In this document: positions 1-6,776 of the stretch, piece by piece
How the letters are laid out: every line of letters starts with the position of its first letter
Position numbering within the stretch: the first letter of the stretch is position 1
DNA from: Bradyrhizobium sp.
GTDB taxonomy: Bacteria > Pseudomonadota > Alphaproteobacteria > Rhizobiales > Xanthobacteraceae
Length of the DNA: 8,938 nt
Assembly (NCBI GenBank): GCA_013695565.1
Contig: JACDAG010000137.1
Span: 1-8,938, forward strand
Direction of reading: 5' to 3'
The notes under the pieces: model-generated
The model's input: only the letters and a program-made list of their open reading frames with translations
What the model was told of the DNA's origin: nothing
The model's database searches: none
Position numbers and translations under genes: made by a program

Positions 1-120
1 TTGCTCCACGCTTCCTTCAGACCCCACCTCGCGATGACGCCCTTGCGCTTCGCTAACCCTTCGCCGCCATCAGGCTGGGTAAAGGACTTCCACCTCCAAG
101 CTGTCGATCATGCTCGGCAC
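1..120. repeat. gene-free segment, possible interspersed repeat fragment
   Basis: No convincing gene is seen here. A plus-strand reading frame runs from the left edge to about 189, but it passes through the ahcY terminator and into the ahcY stop region, so it is unlikely to be a protein. Its translation contains the string GWVKDFHLQAVDHARHTK. From memory, very similar strings recur in spurious ORFs of Bradyrhizobium and related genomes, which would make this part of a dispersed noncoding repeat. That is recollection, not a search result. The segment may continue beyond the window. Confidence 0.3.
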
Positions 121-129
121 ACCAAACAA

Positions 130-155
130 AAAGCCCCGGATCGCTCCGGGGCTTT
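130..155 (-). terminator. intrinsic terminator of ahcY
   Basis: This is a perfect 11-bp inverted repeat (AAAGCCCCGGA / TCCGGGGCTTT) around a 4-base loop, 21 bases past the ahcY stop codon. Read on the minus strand, the stem runs into a T-rich tract (TTTTTGTTT), which is the expected layout of a Rho-independent terminator for leftward transcription. On the plus strand the trailing tract is much weaker (TTTATATG), so any bidirectional action should be poor. Confidence 0.9.
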
Positions 156-176
156 ATATGTCGTGCAGTCGGATCA

Positions 177-1607
177 TCAATACCGGTAGTGATCCGCCTT
201 GAAGGGGCCTTCCGGCTTGACGCCTATATATTCGGCCTGGTCGGGGCGCAGTTCGGTCAGCTTGACGCCGATCTTGGCGAGATGCAGCCGCGCCACCTTC
301 TCGTCCAGCGATTTCGGCAGCACATAGACTTCCTTCTTGTACTTGCCGTCCTTGTTGTTGGCGAACAGTTCGATCTGCGCCAACGTCTGGTTGGTGAAGG
401 AGGCCGACATCACGAAGCTCGGATGGCCCATGGCGTTGCCGAGGTTCACCAGGCGGCCTTCCGACAGCAGGATGATGCGGTGGTTGTCGGGGAAGGTGAT
501 CTCATCGACCTGCGGCTTGATGTTGTCCCACTTCAGGTTCTTCAGATGCGCGATCTGAATCTCGTTGTCGAAGTGGCCGATGTTGCAGACGATGGCACGA
601 TCCTTCATCGCGCGCATGTGCTCGATGGTGATGATGTCCTTGTTGCCGGTGGCGGTGACGAAGATGTCGGCGCGGGGTGCCGCATCTTCCATCGTCACGA
701 CCTCGTAGCCTTCCATCGCCGCCTGCAGCGCGCAGATCGGATCGACTTCGGACACCATGACGCGGCAGCCGGCCTGGCGGAGCGACGCCGCCGAACCCTT
801 GCCCACGTCGCCGAAGCCGGCGACCATCGCCACCTTGCCCGACATCATCACGTCGGTGCCGCGGCGGATGCCGTCGACCAGCGATTCACGGCAGCCATAA
901 AGGTTGTCGAATTTCGATTTTGTCACGCTGTCGTTGACGTTGATCGCCGGGAACAGCAGCTTGCCGCTCTTCTGCATCTCGTAAAGCCGGTGCACGCCCG
1001 TCGTCGTCTCTTCGGAGACGCCCTTGATGTTCTTGGCGATCTCGGCGAACCAGCCCTTCGGCTTCTCCTTCAAGAGCTTCTTGATCAGCGCGTAGAACAC
1101 TTCCTCTTCTTCCGATTCCGGCTTATCGAGGAACTTGACGTCGCCATTCTCGGCGCGCAGGCCGTGATGCACCAGCATGGTGGCATCGCCGCCGTCATCG
1201 AGGATCATGTTGGGGTTGCCGCCGCCGTGCCAGTCGAACAGCTTGGCGGTGTAGTCCCAGTACTCGGTGAGGGTTTCGCCCTTCACCGCGAACACCGGAA
1301 TGCCCGCCGCCGCAATCGCCGCCGCGGCGTGGTCCTGGGTCGAATAGATGTTGCACGAAACCCAGCGGATATCGGCGCCGAGTGCGGCCAGCGTCTCGAT
1401 CAGCACCGCGGTCTGGATGGTCATGTGCAGGGAGCCGGCGATGCGCGCGCCCTTCAAAACCTGTTTGGGGCCGTACTCCTCGCGCGTCGCCATCAGGCCC
1501 GGCATTTCGGTCTCGGCGATCGAGATTTCCTTGCGGCCGAACTCGGCGAGCGAGATGTCCTTGACGATGTAGTCGGTAAAGGCAGGCTTCTTGGCGGCGG
1601 CGGTCAT
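177..1607 (-). CDS. ahcY: adenosylhomocysteinase (S-adenosyl-L-homocysteine hydrolase)
   Basis: This cytosolic NAD-dependent enzyme reversibly splits S-adenosylhomocysteine into adenosine and homocysteine, relieving product inhibition of methyltransferases and feeding methionine resynthesis. The 476 residues are full length for the family. Visible landmarks are the substrate-domain GSLHMTIQTAVLIETL (58-73, with H61), DDGGD (137-141), SEETTTGVH (198-206), and NDSVTKSKFDN (225-235, with K230 and D234). They continue with the Rossmann motif GFGDVGKG (264-271), CNIGHFDNEI (341-350), HPSFVMS (395-401) and the C-terminal KADHYRY, whose lysine and tyrosine reach the partner subunit's NAD in known structures. 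The roughly 40-residue insert at about 150-190 is typical of many bacterial and plant forms and is absent from the human enzyme. The ATG at 1607 is preceded by AAGGG eight bases upstream. It follows metK on the same strand with a 76-base gap that contains a terminator-like hairpin. Confidence 0.98.
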   Translation of the reverse strand: MTAAAKKPAFTDYIVKDISLAEFGRKEISIAETEMPGLMATREEYGPKQVLKGARIAGSLHMTIQTAVLIETLAALGADIRWVSCNIYSTQDHAAAAIAAAGIPVFAVKGETLTEYWDYTAKLFDWHGGGNPNMILDDGGDATMLVHHGLRAENGDVKFLDKPESEEEEVFYALIKKLLKEKPKGWFAEIAKNIKGVSEETTTGVHRLYEMQKSGKLLFPAINVNDSVTKSKFDNLYGCRESLVDGIRRGTDVMMSGKVAMVAGFGDVGKGSAASLRQAGCRVMVSEVDPICALQAAMEGYEVVTMEDAAPRADIFVTATGNKDIITIEHMRAMKDRAIVCNIGHFDNEIQIAHLKNLKWDNIKPQVDEITFPDNHRIILLSEGRLVNLGNAMGHPSFVMSASFTNQTLAQIELFANNKDGKYKKEVYVLPKSLDEKVARLHLAKIGVKLTELRPDQAEYIGVKPEGPFKADHYRY

Positions 1608-1615
1608 GTGTTGAT

Positions 1616-1620
1616 CCCTT
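1616..1620 (-). promoter_or_regulatory. ahcY ribosome-binding site abutting a hairpin
   Basis: AAGGG on the minus strand sits eight bases before the ahcY ATG. It is unusual because only one base separates it from the U-tract of the intercistronic hairpin. In a read-through mRNA the structure would therefore stand right at the ribosome landing site. Confidence 0.7.
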
Positions 1621-1621
1621 G

Positions 1622-1664
1622 AAAAAGCTTATTCCGAAAAGCACGGGTGCTTTCCGGAATAAGC
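1622..1664 (-). terminator. long hairpin plus U-tract between metK and ahcY
   Basis: An inverted repeat with 17-bp arms (1627-1643 and 1648-1664) surrounds a 4-base loop. On the plus strand it has one A/C mismatch, but on the minus strand this becomes a G-U wobble, so the minus-strand RNA forms an unbroken stem. Five U residues (1622-1626) follow immediately on the minus strand. The layout is that of an intrinsic terminator or attenuator located 19 bases after the metK stop codon and directly before the ahcY ribosome-binding site. Whether it terminates fully, partially, or mainly acts as an mRNA stability or processing element cannot be told from sequence. No separate ahcY promoter was recognised between the hairpin and the gene. 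Confidence 0.75.
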
Positions 1665-1683
1665 AGGACGATTACGGAGAAAA

Positions 1684-2946
1684 TCAGAACGCGCCCTTCA
1701 GCGCGGAAACCAGATCGGTTTTTTCCCAGGAGAAGCCACCGTCCTTGTCCGGCGCGCGGCCGAAATGGCCGTAGGACGCGGTGCGGCGATAGATCGGCCG
1801 GTTCAGCTTCAGCGTGCGGCGGATGTTGGTCGGGGTCAGCCGAAACAGTTGCGGCAACACCTTCTCGAGCTTCTTTTCGTCGACCTTGCCGGTGCCGTGG
1901 GTTTCGACCAGCAGCGACATCGGATCGGCGACGCCGATCGCGTAGGCGACCTGGATGGTGCAGCGATCGGCGAAGCCGGCCGCGACCACGTTCTTGGCGA
2001 GATAGCGCGCAGCATAAGCCGCCGAGCGGTCGACCTTGGTCGGATCCTTGCCGGAGAACGCGCCGCCGCCGTGCGGCGCGTAGCCGCCATAGGTGTCGAC
2101 GATGATCTTGCGACCGGTCAGGCCGCAATCGCCGTCGGGACCGCCGACCACGAAATTACCGGTCGGATTGACCAAAAAGTCGGAGGATTTTTGCGGCATC
2201 CAGCCCTTCGGCAGCGCCGCTTCGACCTCATGCGCGATCATGTCCTTGATCAGGCCCGGCGAATACTTCTTGCCGTTGCGGCTCTTCTCGTTGTGCTGGG
2301 TCGAGACCACGACCTTGGTGCAGCCGACCGCCTTGCCGTCGACATACTTTACGGTGACCTGGCTCTTGGCGTCGGGCTGCAGATCGAACATCTGGCCGCT
2401 GCGGCGCTTTTCGGACAGCACCTTGAGGATGCGGTGCGCGAAGAAAATCGGCGCGGGCATGAAGCTGCCCTTTTCGTAGATTTCGCTCTCGTTGCAGGCA
2501 TAGCCGAACATCATGCCCTGGTCGCCGGCGCCTTCTTCTTCGCCGCTCTTCTTTTTCTTGGCATCGACGCCCATCGCAATGTCGGGCGACTGGCCATGCA
2601 ACAGCACCTCGATGTCGGCACCGTGATAGGAGAAGCCGTTCTGGTCGTAGCCGATGTCCTTGACCACGCCGCGGGCGATCTCGGAGATGAGTTCGCGATC
2701 GACGACCGAGACGCCGTGGATGTCGCGGAACAACTGGCCGCGGCCCTCGCCGGCAATCACGATCTTGTTGGTCGTGCACAGCGTCTCGCAGCCGAGACGG
2801 GTGTTGACCGCACTGTCGTCGGCAATGCCGAGCTTGACGTCCTTCTCGAGGAAGGCGTCGAGGATCGCGTCGGAGATTTGATCCGAAACCTTGTCCGGAT
2901 GGCCTTCGGAAACCGACTCGCTGGTGAACAAATAGGACGCGCGCAT
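1684..2946 (-). CDS. metK: S-adenosylmethionine synthetase (methionine adenosyltransferase)
   Basis: This enzyme makes S-adenosylmethionine from methionine and ATP, with cleavage of the triphosphate, in the cytosol. The 420 residues are slightly longer than the roughly 385-residue E. coli enzyme. Visible motifs are the N-terminal TSESVSEGHPDK (8-19, with the catalytic-loop histidine H16), the family signature GAGDQGMMFGYA (139-150), the P-loop-like signature GGGAFSGKD (293-301), and the C-terminal YGHFGR (392-397). A charged segment rich in Lys and Glu (about 129-139) precedes the GAGDQG motif. It lies in the region of the mobile active-site loop and may account for some of the extra length. 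The ATG at 2946 is chosen over an in-frame TTG at 2952 because AAGGGG lies six bases before the ATG but directly touches the TTG. The HTH-methyltransferase gene ends 63 bases upstream and ahcY follows, so the three genes form a SAM production, use and clearance cluster. Confidence 0.97.
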   Translation of the reverse strand: MRASYLFTSESVSEGHPDKVSDQISDAILDAFLEKDVKLGIADDSAVNTRLGCETLCTTNKIVIAGEGRGQLFRDIHGVSVVDRELISEIARGVVKDIGYDQNGFSYHGADIEVLLHGQSPDIAMGVDAKKKKSGEEEGAGDQGMMFGYACNESEIYEKGSFMPAPIFFAHRILKVLSEKRRSGQMFDLQPDAKSQVTVKYVDGKAVGCTKVVVSTQHNEKSRNGKKYSPGLIKDMIAHEVEAALPKGWMPQKSSDFLVNPTGNFVVGGPDGDCGLTGRKIIVDTYGGYAPHGGGAFSGKDPTKVDRSAAYAARYLAKNVVAAGFADRCTIQVAYAIGVADPMSLLVETHGTGKVDEKKLEKVLPQLFRLTPTNIRRTLKLNRPIYRRTASYGHFGRAPDKDGGFSWEKTDLVSALKGAF

Positions 2947-2952
2947 CAACAA

Positions 2953-2958
2953 CCCCTT
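2953..2958 (-). promoter_or_regulatory. metK ribosome-binding site that decides the start
   Basis: AAGGGG on the minus strand lies six bases upstream of the ATG at 2946. An alternative TTG codon at 2952 touches this sequence with no spacer, so it is unlikely to be the initiator. Confidence 0.75.
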
Positions 2959-3009
2959 GTTTCCGCCTGATGTCGGCGGGCTCTCTTTGTTGCCATCTAT
3001 CCCGGAATG

Positions 3010-4365
3010 TCAGTCGCGACGGCGCGAAATGACGTAGGATTCGTCGTAAAACCAAAGCCCATTATGCTTGCGCAAAACCTCTCTGGTGGCATCGAGGGTT
3101 CGGCCGTTTTCAGTCATTTCCGTCAACCGGTCGTCTTCGATCTGGGCGACATACACCGCCGCGTTCCACGCTGCAAAAGCCGTCGAGGTTCCGATCGAGC
3201 CGGTGACCTCGTTGGGCAGCGCTTCCATATCATAACGGAAGATGGAACGGTTATCCGCGTACGCATTAAAGTTAAGGTCGCGGCCGGCCGATCCGAGCTC
3301 GTATTTTACCGTGCGCAGTAGCTCATGACGGCTCACGGCGAAAGGATTTTCTCCAGGCCACACCGCCTGGATGATTTCCAGGCCCGGATCCTGCCCGTGG
3401 GAGTGAATTCCAATCAAACGGCCGCCGGCCCGCAGCGCCCGTGCCAGCGGCGCAATAATGCGCTTGGCGCGGAAATTCACAGAGGATTTGGCCCGGTATG
3501 GCTGGGATGCGATCACGAGGTCGAAATTGGCGTCGGTTCGGCCCGCCCGGGGGATGATCGAATCGAGCAGGAACCGGTGATCCTCCCGGAACAGCACCAG
3601 CGCCACCGGCCGTTCATAGGTCGGCATGCCCGATTTGGGACTAATATTGGCCCGCCAATTCTGCCCAAGAAATGGGCCCAATTCGGCGATCTGGGTCTCG
3701 AACTCACCCGAAGAGCCCCCCTGCAGCGCCACTTCATGCCAGATCATGCCCGCGGCGGCGGCAGGCGACGCCGGCGTCAGCCAGGGCGCCTCGGCGTAAT
3801 ACATGTTGGTGAGCACAAACACGGTCGCCGGATGCTCGAACAGCCGGTCCGGCACCTTGTCGAGCGTCAGCCGGACGTCCTCCAGGCTGAGTTCCTTGCC
3901 GGCGATATAGAACGGCATGTGGGGAAAACGGCCGTGCATCGCGCGCATTACCCGCGCCAGCACGGTGCCGTCGCCGACGCCGGCATCGAACACCCGCAGC
4001 GCCGGCGGGCGCGGGTGCAGGCTCGACAGTTCCAGCGCGACCCGATCGGCAATCACCCGCTTTTCGCTGCAAGTATGGACAAACAGCAGGTATTTCTGCC
4101 GATTCTCGAAGAAGCGGAAATTGCCCCTGGGATCGCGCTTTTCGGGCGGCACGTCGAGACCGCGCGGCGGCGGCAGCCCGCCAGGCGTCGAAGCGGCGAT
4201 ATAGGCCTGGATGCGGTCCAGCGTGTCGATGGTGATGCGCTTGCCCTCGCGCAGCCGGTGCACCAGCTTGCCGTCATTGACGCACCGGCGGCCAAAGGTC
4301 GTCTCCGCCATATCGGCCAGGCGGCAGAATTCCGATATCTGGCTGAGAATCTGGTCGTTTTTCAT
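3010..4365 (-). CDS. HTH-like / class I SAM-dependent methyltransferase-like protein
   Basis: This 451-residue protein has no recognised symbol. Residues about 1-57 look like a compact helix-turn-helix domain, with a core ETTFGRRCVNDGKLVHRLRE (21-40) followed by GKRITIDTLDRIQAYI. This resembles short N-terminal domains I recall from alphaproteobacterial proteins. A class I methyltransferase fold follows: motif I is VFDAGVGDGT (125-134), the acidic residue after strand 2 is near GKELSLED (156-163), the motif IV position reads DLVIASQPY (282-290), and LRAGGRLIGI (311-320) fits the next strand. The SQPY replaces the (N/D)PP(Y/F) of amino-methyltransferases, so the substrate is unclear. A conserved-looking tail ends in NGLWFYDESYVISRR. 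The ATG at 4365 is taken because upstream extension would cross unrelated antisense sequence, although its ribosome-binding site is weak. It lies just before metK on the same strand, so it is a candidate user or regulator of SAM. Calling it a methyltransferase is well supported; calling it a DNA-binding protein is inference. Confidence 0.8.
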   Translation of the reverse strand: MKNDQILSQISEFCRLADMAETTFGRRCVNDGKLVHRLREGKRITIDTLDRIQAYIAASTPGGLPPPRGLDVPPEKRDPRGNFRFFENRQKYLLFVHTCSEKRVIADRVALELSSLHPRPPALRVFDAGVGDGTVLARVMRAMHGRFPHMPFYIAGKELSLEDVRLTLDKVPDRLFEHPATVFVLTNMYYAEAPWLTPASPAAAAGMIWHEVALQGGSSGEFETQIAELGPFLGQNWRANISPKSGMPTYERPVALVLFREDHRFLLDSIIPRAGRTDANFDLVIASQPYRAKSSVNFRAKRIIAPLARALRAGGRLIGIHSHGQDPGLEIIQAVWPGENPFAVSRHELLRTVKYELGSAGRDLNFNAYADNRSIFRYDMEALPNEVTGSIGTSTAFAAWNAAVYVAQIEDDRLTEMTENGRTLDATREVLRKHNGLWFYDESYVISRRRD

Positions 4366-4516
4366 CGGATGGTGATTTGGGACGCAATGGTGGGCAGCGG
4401 CGGGTGGCTGCCGTGTCCTATCACCATCTGCCCAACGGGGAAAGTCGCTTCCTGACCTGCCTTGCTTGAACCACCGTGCTGGATGTCGCCACCAACCCAA
4501 TGACGCACTATCCTGA
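4366..4516. other. gene-free leader upstream of the HTH-methyltransferase gene
   Basis: No gene or RNA was recognised here. It should contain the leftward promoter of the HTH-methyltransferase/metK group, but I could not pick out a convincing -35/-10 pair. The methyltransferase frame stays open leftwards through it up to about 4707, which I regard as chance in GC-rich DNA because the predicted extra residues look unlike a protein domain. Confidence 0.4.
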
Positions 4517-4771
4517 TGTCGAGGACGAATTGATGCGCCGTTCGATTCTGACGCTGACCTTGCTCGCACGCCCGGACAGGTGGCGCTCGACGGCGGAGGC
4601 GTCAACAGCCCATTCTCGGCGGTACTGTCCCGCCACATCGGCATGCCCGGACTCGAAGTGCAGCAAATGCTGACACGGGTGCGCGCCGAAGTCGTCGCCG
4701 CGACCAAGTCCAGGCAGGTGCCGTGGTCGCACTCGTCGCTACTCGGTGAGGTCTATCTGACGGCGAAGTGA
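4517..4771 (+). pseudogene. decayed 3' end of a caspase-family (peptidase C14) gene
   Basis: The only plus-strand protein remnant in the window is an 84-codon stretch ending in TGA at 4769-4771. It reads TPGQVALDGGGVNSPFSAVL, then PGLEVQQMLTRVRAEVV and KSRQVPWSHSSLLGEVYL. In rhizobial C14 caspase-like proteins the segment after the catalytic cysteine typically reads like APGxVAxDGDGxNSPF, PGLxIxxVxxxVRxDV and GKQVPWxxSSLxGxxYL, so the match is distinctive. Everything upstream, including the catalytic His and Cys regions, is missing: an in-frame TGA lies at 4514-4516. The bases just before the conserved part keep the expected length but read poorly, suggesting small compensating indels. No start codon with a ribosome-binding site is present. 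The left boundary is approximate. This is a relic rather than a functional gene. Confidence 0.7.
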
Positions 4772-4792
4772 CGGTGCGAGCGAGGCGCAGAT

Positions 4793-4885
4793 ACAAAAAT
4801 GCGAAAACAACCCCATGCAAAGTAAAAACATCTTTTGAAATCAATCGCTTGAGTAAATCGATTCGTCGAAATCGACAAGACATTA
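4793..4885. repeat. AT-rich intergenic segment, probable dispersed repeat
   Basis: This stretch is strikingly AT-rich against GC-rich surroundings. It carries the string ATGCGAAAACAACCCCATGC (4799-4818) and ends with a short inverted repeat TCGATT/AATCGA (about 4858-4875). From memory, near-identical GCGAAAACAACCCCATGCA strings recur between genes in Bradyrhizobium and Rhodopseudomonas genomes, so this is probably a copy of a dispersed noncoding element. That is recollection only. It lies between the caspase relic and the stop of the leftward serine hydrolase. No gene is supported here. Confidence 0.4.
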
Positions 4886-4922
4886 CCGGCCATCGCGCTG
4901 AAGGTAGAAGCAATCCTTCCCG

Positions 4923-6673
4923 TCAGGCGCTCTGTTCCTCCACGCGCTGCGCCACGAAGACGCCGTTCGGCTGATAAAACACCATTTCATCGATGCTCAT
5001 CCCCTCGCCGCGAAATTCGACGACGAAGCCTTCCAGCTCGACGATGCGAAACCTTCTTCCCTGCTCGGGCGCGAGGCGATAGGCCGGCTGGTAGTCCGGC
5101 TTCGGCATAAGCCGACCTTCGCTATCGAGCGTGACACGATGCGTTATCGCGCCGCCCTTGAAGTCACCGACGCATCGCGCGCGGAACGCCGGGTCGGTAC
5201 AGTGGCCTGATGCAAGACGTGCAAAGACGATATCCTTCACGGCAGGCTCCAGCGGCGCCGACAGGCTGAGGATGTTGCCGTTGCGATCGGTCAGGAAGGT
5301 GATCGCAAGCCGGTCCGGCTGCAGACGGTCCGGCACCTCAGGCAATTCGAACCTCTCGAAATGACGGTGCATCAAGGGTGCGAGCATGCCGCGCCACGCC
5401 CAATGCAGCGCACCGTCCTGCACCTTCACCGACATCACGCCATAGGCAGGATGCTCGTACGCTCCGGCATACGCAGCGATCTCATGCGCGGGCTGCGTGT
5501 CCTTGTGACGCGCCTTCTCTCGCGCGTCCTTGTCGACCTGCATGTGGGCGATGAATTCATCGCGCTGCTTGAGCAGGCGCGCACGCCACTCGACCGGTTC
5601 GCGGCCGCGCAACCGGTCGATGATGTACCAGGTCAGCGTCGACGGCACAGCACTTGGGCTGCGATTGGTGAGCACGGCAATTCTGATGCCGAGATCCGGC
5701 AGCAGCGTCATCAGCGTTCCCCAACCGACCCAGCCACCACTATAGATACCAGCCTGTCGCCACGATAACTGTTGGTCTGGAAGCCAAGGCCATAATGCGC
5801 GTCGCCGAACTCGGCCTGGTCCGGCGCCGCGATGAACGCGCGCGGCGCATGCAGTTCGCCGATCATCGCGGCCGGCAGCAGGCGCTGGCCGTCGAATTCA
5901 CCTTTACCCAGATGCAGCCGCATCCAGTTCGCGAGGTCGGCAACCGAGGTGTTGATCGCGCCGGCCGCGGTGGTTCGGATCGGCAGGCGCATGGCCGGCA
6001 GCCTCGTATCCTCGTGCATCACGTACGGTCGCGCCGCTTCAACCGAGGCTTCCAGATCGTCCAGATTGAATCCGACGGTCATGCCAAGCCGGTCGGTCAG
6101 GCGGGTTCGGATGAAAGCCTCATAGCTTTGCCCGCTCAGGCGTTCGACCAGCAGACCCGCGACGTTGTAGCAGAGGTTGTTGTATTGCCAGGAGCTGCGG
6201 ATATCGCGGCTCAATTCGAGATGCCGCATCGAACCAAGCATTTCGGCGGGCGCCCGATCGCCCACCATGTGCACCCAGTCATGGCGCGGCAATCCCGACT
6301 GATGGCACAGCAAGTCGCGCACCGTGACCCGCTCGGTCGCGACTGGGTCGCTCAGGCGAAACTCGGGCATGTAGTCGCGCACCGGCTTGTTCCAGTCGAG
6401 CCGTCCCTCATGGTGCAGGAGCGCAATGGCGGTCGCCGTGAAGGATTTTGTGATCGAGCAGATTACGAACTGCGTCGCCGGCGTAACCGGCAGTTCTGTC
6501 TCGACATCGCGCTGACCGTAGGCCCGCGTCAGCGCCACCTTGCCATCCTGTACGACGGCGAGCGCTACGCCCGGTACTTTCCAGTCGTCTATGACATCTG
6601 CGGCGAGACGGTCGAGATCGGAGACAAAGGAGGCAACCGGCGCGACAGGCGCCTCGGCAGATGAGTGAGACAT
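4923..6673 (-). pseudogene. serine hydrolase (class C beta-lactamase-like) split by a frameshift
   Basis: This was originally one gene of about 583 codons, now two frames: 6673-5711 (320 residues, ending SIVVAGSVGER) and 5711-4923 (262 residues). The first frame holds the beta-lactamase/DD-peptidase fold with nucleophile motif SITK (S73-K76) and YNN (Y164-N166), where the Tyr is the usual general base. The second starts inside the same domain (MTLLPDLGIRIAVLTNRSPS) and continues into a DUF3471-like beta-rich domain from roughly IAAYAGAYEHPAYGVMSVKV. Restoring one C between 5744 and 5743 (minus-strand order) gives LVSHSGGWVGWGTLMTLLPD, which supplies the third active-site motif HSGG and joins the frames. 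No signal peptide is visible. The start at 6673 has GGAAG five bases upstream. The substrate is unknown; relatives act as esterases, D-amino-acid peptidases or similar. The rest of both frames shows no decay, so this is either a very recent inactivation or a sequencing error. Confidence 0.88.
5743..5744 (-). other. frameshift site in the serine hydrolase
   Basis: The minus strand reads GTATCTATAGTGGTGGCTGG where a functional copy would be expected to read GTATCT-CAT-AGT-GGT-GGC-TGG (V S H S G G W). One base is missing. The shifted frame ends at TGA (5713-5711), overlapping by one base an ATG that opens the downstream frame. No slippery heptamer is seen, so programmed frameshifting is unlikely. 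Confidence 0.85.
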
Positions 6674-6776
6674 TGAGGCTTCCGACCTGAGCGGCGGACA
6701 ACCCAGGCCACCACGCGGCGAGATTACAGTCTGGATGGCCGTTCACGAAGCCCCTTTGATGGAGAAGTGAGCGCAG

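Noticed and set aside
189..1622. 477-residue plus-strand open frame opposite ahcY
   Set aside because: It mirrors the ahcY codon pattern, as often happens in GC-rich DNA. Its translation is His/Arg/Val-rich with no domain, while the minus strand encodes an unmistakable AhcY.
1608..1683. SAH riboswitch upstream of ahcY
   Set aside because: These RNAs do occur before ahcY in some bacteria, but this 76-base gap is filled by a simple terminator-like hairpin, and I see no multi-stem pseudoknot layout.
1765..2970. 401-residue plus-strand open frame opposite metK
   Set aside because: It is an antisense shadow of metK with no ribosome-binding site and no recognisable motif.
2947..3009. SAM-II or SAM/SAH riboswitch upstream of metK
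   Set aside because: The spacer lacks the conserved strings I remember for these classes, and only a small hairpin is visible.
3325..4455. 376-residue plus-strand open frame opposite the methyltransferase gene
   Set aside because: It is an Arg/His/Gln-rich antisense shadow; the minus strand carries clear methyltransferase motifs.
4366..4707. 114-residue N-terminal extension of the HTH-methyltransferase
   Set aside because: It would run antisense to the caspase relic, has no domain-like composition, and the HTH-like domain begins right after the ATG at 4365.
5735..5755. Programmed ribosomal frameshift in the serine hydrolase
   Set aside because: No slippery heptamer or downstream pseudoknot is visible, and the missing base falls within a catalytic motif. 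Mutation or sequencing error is simpler.
5795..6664. 289-residue plus-strand open frame opposite the serine hydrolase
   Set aside because: It is an antisense shadow; the minus strand has SITK, YNN and the rest of the hydrolase fold.
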